A stretch of DNA of 9,375 nt, from the NCBI GenBank assembly GCA_001778455.1, contig MFGX01000117.1, positions 2,992-12,366 on the forward strand. The letters run 5' to 3'. Position 1 is the stretch's first letter; the number at the start of each line of letters is the position of its first letter. The position numbers were made by a program, and so were the translations under genes. This document shows, in pieces, positions 5,847-9,375 of the stretch. The DNA comes from Candidatus Fraserbacteria bacterium RBG_16_55_9. Lineage in GTDB: Bacteria; Bipolaricaulota; Bipolaricaulia; RBG-16-55-9. The notes under the pieces are model-generated. The model saw only the letters and a program-made list of their open reading frames with translations. It was not told the origin of the DNA and made no database searches.

Positions 5847-8360
5847 ATGAAACCACAACAAAGAATTCCAACCCTGCCCAAGTTCCTCCAGCCTTTGGGA
5901 TGGAAGCCCATCACGACAATTGTGCTTTCGCTGGTTTCCATACCACTATTCTGGATATTCGTCCACCAACAAGACATCAACGCGCAATACGTGCTCGTCC
6001 TCTCGCTCGGCTCTGCCCTCATACTCCTGTGGGCGCTGCCGAATGTGCATCTGGGGCTTGCAGCTGTCTTCTTGTTCACCCAACCGTTGATTCTCTACAT
6101 TCCGAATACCGAATATGGCTACACCAAAGCGATCTTCTCATTGGGGTTCATCTCGTTTCTCGCGGTGGCTTGGGTTGGGGAGATGGCTCGGAAGGGGCGC
6201 GCGAATGTGCAGTGCACAAGGCTCTTTTGGCCTGTGATCTTCTTATTGGTGGCTGCATTGCTCTCGCTGATCAACAGTCAAAATCTCTTGGGCGATCTTC
6301 AGTACATCCTCCTATTCGTCTATTTCATGGTGCTCTATCTCTACTTCGCCAATGTGGTAGAACAACCGGGAGAGATTCGCTTCTTGCTGGGCGTCCTTCT
6401 TGTCACCGCATGCTTGGCTTCGATCTACGCCCTGTTGCAGTTTTACGGCGTCCTTTTGGGAGCACCTGGCTATCCGAAGGGGAACCCCGGCGTCATCATC
6501 TCCTCCTTCGGCAACAAGAACTACTTGGGGGGATTCCTGGCTTATCTCTTCGTGCCAGGGCTTTTCCTCTTTCTCAGCTCTAAAGAAAGATGGGCCAAAG
6601 CGTCCATGCTGGGAGCCCTGGGACTGATCTACGTGACGCTGGTTGCCATCAGCTCGGAGTCTGCTTGGCTGGGAGTCCTGCTATCGATGCTCTTTCTCTT
6701 CGTGGGTCTTTGGGTGACCCGCTCTCTGGAGCTTCTTAGAAAGAACTGGGGATGGCTCTTGGGGCTTGCTGTGCTGGTGGTCGTTCTTTCGCTGGGATTT
6801 CTCATTGGGACCCTCTGGTGGGTCAAGGGAAAGAGCCTCACGCTGACTCTACTGGCACAGACGGCCCAAATCTTCTCAACTCTGGGTTGGTTCGCATTTC
6901 TGGCCGTTGTAGGATTCCCTCTCGTAGCCGGGCTGATCTGGCTCTGGCAATCGCCCAAACGTAGATGGGCGTGGCTCGGCGCCGCAGCCTTGGTGCTGGT
7001 TCTTGCAGGATTCCTTCTAAGCCCGACAGGCAAGGGGCTCTATCAGGGGCTTGCCAGAACCGTTCAAAAATCCGCAGATGTCCGAGTGGAGGACTGGTGG
7101 ATCGGCTATGAGATGTTCAAGTCTCAGCCCCTCATTGGCATCGGCCTCGGAGACTATAAGCGCGAATTTCTGACGTACAAGGCTCCGTTTCTTCAGACCG
7201 AGCGCGGCCAATACTACAACGAAAAGGTAGGCTATATTCAACGAGCAGCCCAGGCCCACAACGAGTACATCCAGATCTTGGCCGAGATGGGGATTATCGG
7301 ATTGCTCGCAACGGTCTTTCTCATCGTGATGGTCTTTCGGAGCGCTTGGCAGAGGTTTACCAAGAGCGCAACTCCAGAGGGGCGCTGGCTGGTGCTGGCT
7401 CTTCTTGCGGGAGTAGTCGCTTTCATGAGCGATTCGTTCTTCAGTTTTCCTCTCCACCTTCCCGCCAGCGTCCTCGCGCTGGTCTTCCTCCTTGGAGTTC
7501 TCCAATCCCGCGCACTGGGAGAGGACCAAGGCTCACCGCGTGTAACTCTGGAAGCGGAAGGGAGTTGGATTCTGGCCAGCGTTGTGCTGATTGTAGCCTT
7601 CATGGTCAGCATCTTTGCCTATCGCGATTGGCAAGCGGACATCTACCTCGATCAAGGCCAACGGCTTGCCAAGGTCGGCGGAGATTCACCGATAACCAAG
7701 CAGCAAGCCACAGAATGGCTCGAGACGAGCCTTGGATTGGACTTCGCTCCAGGCGAGGTGTTCTATTGGTTGGGGCTCATGAACCTTGAAGAAGGGAATT
7801 ATCTGAAAGCTCGCGAGCTCTTTGAGCGCTCTTTGTCGCGCTTTCCCACGGAGATCACCTACTACCAACTGGCGCGCGTAAACTTCCAACTTGAACAACT
7901 CGAGGAAGCAAAAGGTCCCACTGGGAATGCCGTGGCCAGCAGACGCTACCATGAAGACTCCAGAAGCTACCTCGCCAAGCTTGTGGCCATGGAACCAGAG
8001 CCCGCTACCAAAATGGATGCTCTTCACCTGAAAGCATTAACCCTCTACGATGATGGGCATTTGAACGAAGCGCGCTCCCTGCTAGAAGACCTCCGACAGC
8101 GCTACCCCGAGGAAGAGGATGTGGCAATCACTCTAGGGCAAATGTACCTCAAGCAGGGCCAAACAGACAAAGCCCGCCAGAGCTTTGAGCAGGCTCTAAG
8201 GATCATCAACAAGAAACTGGCCCAACTGCAAAAGCAGCTCTCACCCGCCGTCGACGTTCAGGTACCCATTGATGACTACTACCGCTGGAAGAGCGAACAG
8301 CAGAATCTCGAGGGTTTGAAAGCCAGAGTGGAAGAGATACTGCGCAGACTGCCCCAATGA
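5847..8360 (+). CDS. O-antigen ligase/polymerase-like membrane protein with C-terminal TPR repeats
   Basis: The 837-residue protein has an N-terminal membrane region of roughly a dozen helices (about residues 23-590) and a soluble C-terminal region (about 595-837). The membrane part carries Wzy/WaaL hallmarks: FGNKNYLGGFL (221-231), an RVEDWWIGYEMFKSQPLIGIG stretch (413-433) and, at the outer loop, AQAHNEYIQILAEMGIIG (468-485) with the conserved His (H471). Such enzymes move or polymerise undecaprenyl-linked glycans outside the cytoplasmic membrane. The tail contains TPR-like units, for example VFYWLGLMNLEEGNYLKARE (638-657) and VAITLGQMYLKQGQTDKA (759-776), a common arrangement in bacterial Wzy_C proteins of Gram-negative-type lineages. 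No glycosyltransferase or other cell-envelope polysaccharide gene is visible, so the glycan is unknown. GAGG overlapping the previous stop is a possible ribosome binding site. Ligase versus polymerase, or a protein O-glycosylation role, cannot be resolved here. Confidence 0.85.
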   Translation: MKPQQRIPTLPKFLQPLGWKPITTIVLSLVSIPLFWIFVHQQDINAQYVLVLSLGSALILLWALPNVHLGLAAVFLFTQPLILYIPNTEYGYTKAIFSLGFISFLAVAWVGEMARKGRANVQCTRLFWPVIFLLVAALLSLINSQNLLGDLQYILLFVYFMVLYLYFANVVEQPGEIRFLLGVLLVTACLASIYALLQFYGVLLGAPGYPKGNPGVIISSFGNKNYLGGFLAYLFVPGLFLFLSSKERWAKASMLGALGLIYVTLVAISSESAWLGVLLSMLFLFVGLWVTRSLELLRKNWGWLLGLAVLVVVLSLGFLIGTLWWVKGKSLTLTLLAQTAQIFSTLGWFAFLAVVGFPLVAGLIWLWQSPKRRWAWLGAAALVLVLAGFLLSPTGKGLYQGLARTVQKSADVRVEDWWIGYEMFKSQPLIGIGLGDYKREFLTYKAPFLQTERGQYYNEKVGYIQRAAQAHNEYIQILAEMGIIGLLATVFLIVMVFRSAWQRFTKSATPEGRWLVLALLAGVVAFMSDSFFSFPLHLPASVLALVFLLGVLQSRALGEDQGSPRVTLEAEGSWILASVVLIVAFMVSIFAYRDWQADIYLDQGQRLAKVGGDSPITKQQATEWLETSLGLDFAPGEVFYWLGLMNLEEGNYLKARELFERSLSRFPTEITYYQLARVNFQLEQLEEAKGPTGNAVASRRYHEDSRSYLAKLVAMEPEPATKMDALHLKALTLYDDGHLNEARSLLEDLRQRYPEEEDVAITLGQMYLKQGQTDKARQSFEQALRIINKKLAQLQKQLSPAVDVQVPIDDYYRWKSEQQNLEGLKARVEEILRRLPQ

Positions 8361-8370
8361 GCAATCCTGG

Positions 8371-8376
8371 AAGGAG
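8371..8376 (+). promoter_or_regulatory. Ribosome binding site that decides the secA GTG start
   Basis: AAGGAG lies 6 bases before the GTG at 8383, which is ideal spacing. The GTG begins exactly where SecA N-termini normally begin, so an unusual start codon is well supported. Confidence 0.8.
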
Positions 8377-8382
8377 ACAGCG

Positions 8383-9375
8383 GTGCTAGAACTTGTCAAG
8401 CGCACGGTTGATCGCATCTTTGGCGAAACCAATGAGCAGAAACTGAGACGCCTCCAGCCGCATCTCGATCAAGTCAACGCCTTGACTGATGAGATGAAGA
8501 GACTCAGCGATTCAGATCTCGCGTCCAAAACCCAAGAATTCAAGAAGCGGCTCCAGGAAGGCATGGAACTGGACTCTATTTTGCCCGAGGCGTTCGCTGT
8601 GGTGCGTGAGGTGGCTGAGCGAAAGGTGGGGCTTCGTCCCTACGATGTCCAAGTGTTGGGCGGTCTGGTGCTCCATCAGCGACGGATCGCGGAGATGAGG
8701 ACCGGCGAGGGAAAGACCCTGGTCGCCACAATGCCCGCCTATCTCAACGCGCTCGCAGGAAGGGTCTACATCGTCACCGTCAACGATTACTTAGCCAAGC
8801 GCGATCGCGAGTGGATGGGGCCCGTATATGAGCATCTGGGTCTACGTGTCGGTCTTTTGCAAGAAGACATCAGCGTCGAAGAGCGTAGGAGCGCGTATCA
8901 GTGCGACATCATCTTTGGAACGAATACGCAGTTTGGCTTTGATTATCTGCGGGACAATCTGGCCATGTCATGGGATCAGCGCGCGCAGACGGGCCTTGAC
9001 TACGCCATCGTGGATGAGATCGATAATATTCTGATTGACGAAGCGCGGACGCCGCTGATCATCTCCGGGTCCACGTCGGAGTCCGCCAAACTCTACAAAC
9101 AGTTTGTGAAGGTCTCCCCTCGCTTTCAGAAGGAGAGCGACTTCGAACTGGACGAGAAGACCCGTCGGATCCACCTCACGGAAGAGGGCGTCCGGAAAGC
9201 AGAAGAGACGCTAGGAATCGAGAACGTCTACGCGCCTCAACACATTGAGCTCCTCCACCATCTGGAGTTGGCCCTGCGCGCTCGACATCTGTACCACAAG
9301 GACGTCGACTACATCGTCAAGGATGGTCGAGTCGTCATCGTGGATGAGTTCACAGGGCGACTCATGGAGGATCGA
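8383..9375 (+). CDS. secA: SecA, protein translocase ATPase, 3'-truncated by the window edge
   Basis: SecA is the cytoplasmic ATPase that drives preproteins through the SecYEG channel. The window holds its first 331 codons, open to the last base; the full protein is usually 800-950 residues. The translation starts LELVKRTVDRIFGETNEQKL, a normal SecA N-terminus, and continues with RPYDVQVLGGLVLHQ (85-99), the Walker A motif EMRTGEGKT (104-112), VTVNDYLAKRD (131-141), FGFDYLRDN (184-192), the Walker B/DEAD-type stretch YAIVDEID (207-214), ILIDEARTPLIISG (216-229), and, in the preprotein cross-linking domain, DVDYIVKDG (307-315) and VDEFTGRLM (320-328). Small departures from the consensus are NTQ for NNE before FGFDY and DEIDN for DEVDS. 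They look like lineage drift rather than a specialised SecA2, but the missing C-terminal part would be needed to tell. A 22-base gap separates it from the ligase gene, so co-transcription is possible. Confidence 0.96.
   Translation, partial: MLELVKRTVDRIFGETNEQKLRRLQPHLDQVNALTDEMKRLSDSDLASKTQEFKKRLQEGMELDSILPEAFAVVREVAERKVGLRPYDVQVLGGLVLHQRRIAEMRTGEGKTLVATMPAYLNALAGRVYIVTVNDYLAKRDREWMGPVYEHLGLRVGLLQEDISVEERRSAYQCDIIFGTNTQFGFDYLRDNLAMSWDQRAQTGLDYAIVDEIDNILIDEARTPLIISGSTSESAKLYKQFVKVSPRFQKESDFELDEKTRRIHLTEEGVRKAEETLGIENVYAPQHIELLHHLELALRARHLYHKDVDYIVKDGRVVIVDEFTGRLMEDR

Noticed and set aside
5837..6583. Open frame of 248 codons in another + frame at the start of the ligase gene
   Set aside because: It overlaps the membrane part of the ligase, reads as low-complexity Arg/Ser/Leu-rich sequence, and has no domain. 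The ligase frame explains the DNA.

Overview
The window is a compact, one-direction stretch of a bacterial chromosome of moderately high GC. It carries nine genes, all on the + strand: the 3' part of larC, a short cluster for a divergent cbb3-type (C-family) haem-copper oxidase, a geranylgeranyl-reductase-family flavoprotein, an O-antigen-ligase-like polymerase/ligase with C-terminal TPRs, and the 5' part of secA. Gaps between genes run from a 4-base overlap to 30 bases. No intergenic stretch exceeds 30 bases, and I see no rRNA, tRNA, CRISPR array, insertion sequence or convincing terminator. SecA and larC indicate a bacterium. An oxygen-reducing terminal oxidase with covalent c-haems indicates (micro)aerobic respiration through a cytochrome c pool. 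The genes do not match a cultured model organism I can name. An uncultured, possibly thermophilic lineage is plausible, but I cannot assign a phylum.

Layout: 2-916 larC (start lies outside the window); 930-1628 a membrane-anchored FixH/YtkA-like protein; 1648-1800 an unrecognised 50-residue single-helix protein; 1808-3223 ccoN; 3220-4248 a CcoO-type cytochrome with an added second c-haem domain; 4251-4613 a CcoS-like plus DUF2892 membrane protein; 4644-5840 the flavoprotein reductase; 5847-8360 the polymerase/ligase; 8383 to the window end, secA.

The most interesting part is the oxidase cluster at about 930-4613. CcoN keeps every haem and CuB ligand and the active-site tyrosine. However, it replaces the glutamate equivalent to Pseudomonas stutzeri E323 with glutamine, and a K-channel tyrosine with histidine. 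Its cytochrome partner is a CcoO domain joined to a c domain of the type found at the C-terminus of caa3-oxidase subunit II, and no CcoP is encoded here. The third protein joins a CcoS-like assembly segment to a DUF2892 domain. With the FixH/YtkA-like protein and the 50-residue membrane peptide, this looks like a minimal, rearranged cbb3 oxidase with two c-haems in one subunit instead of three in two subunits. These statements rest on motif reading and remembered family sequences, not on searches. The remaining genes (larC, the ligase, secA) look like ordinary neighbours, although the reductase could act on the quinone pool.
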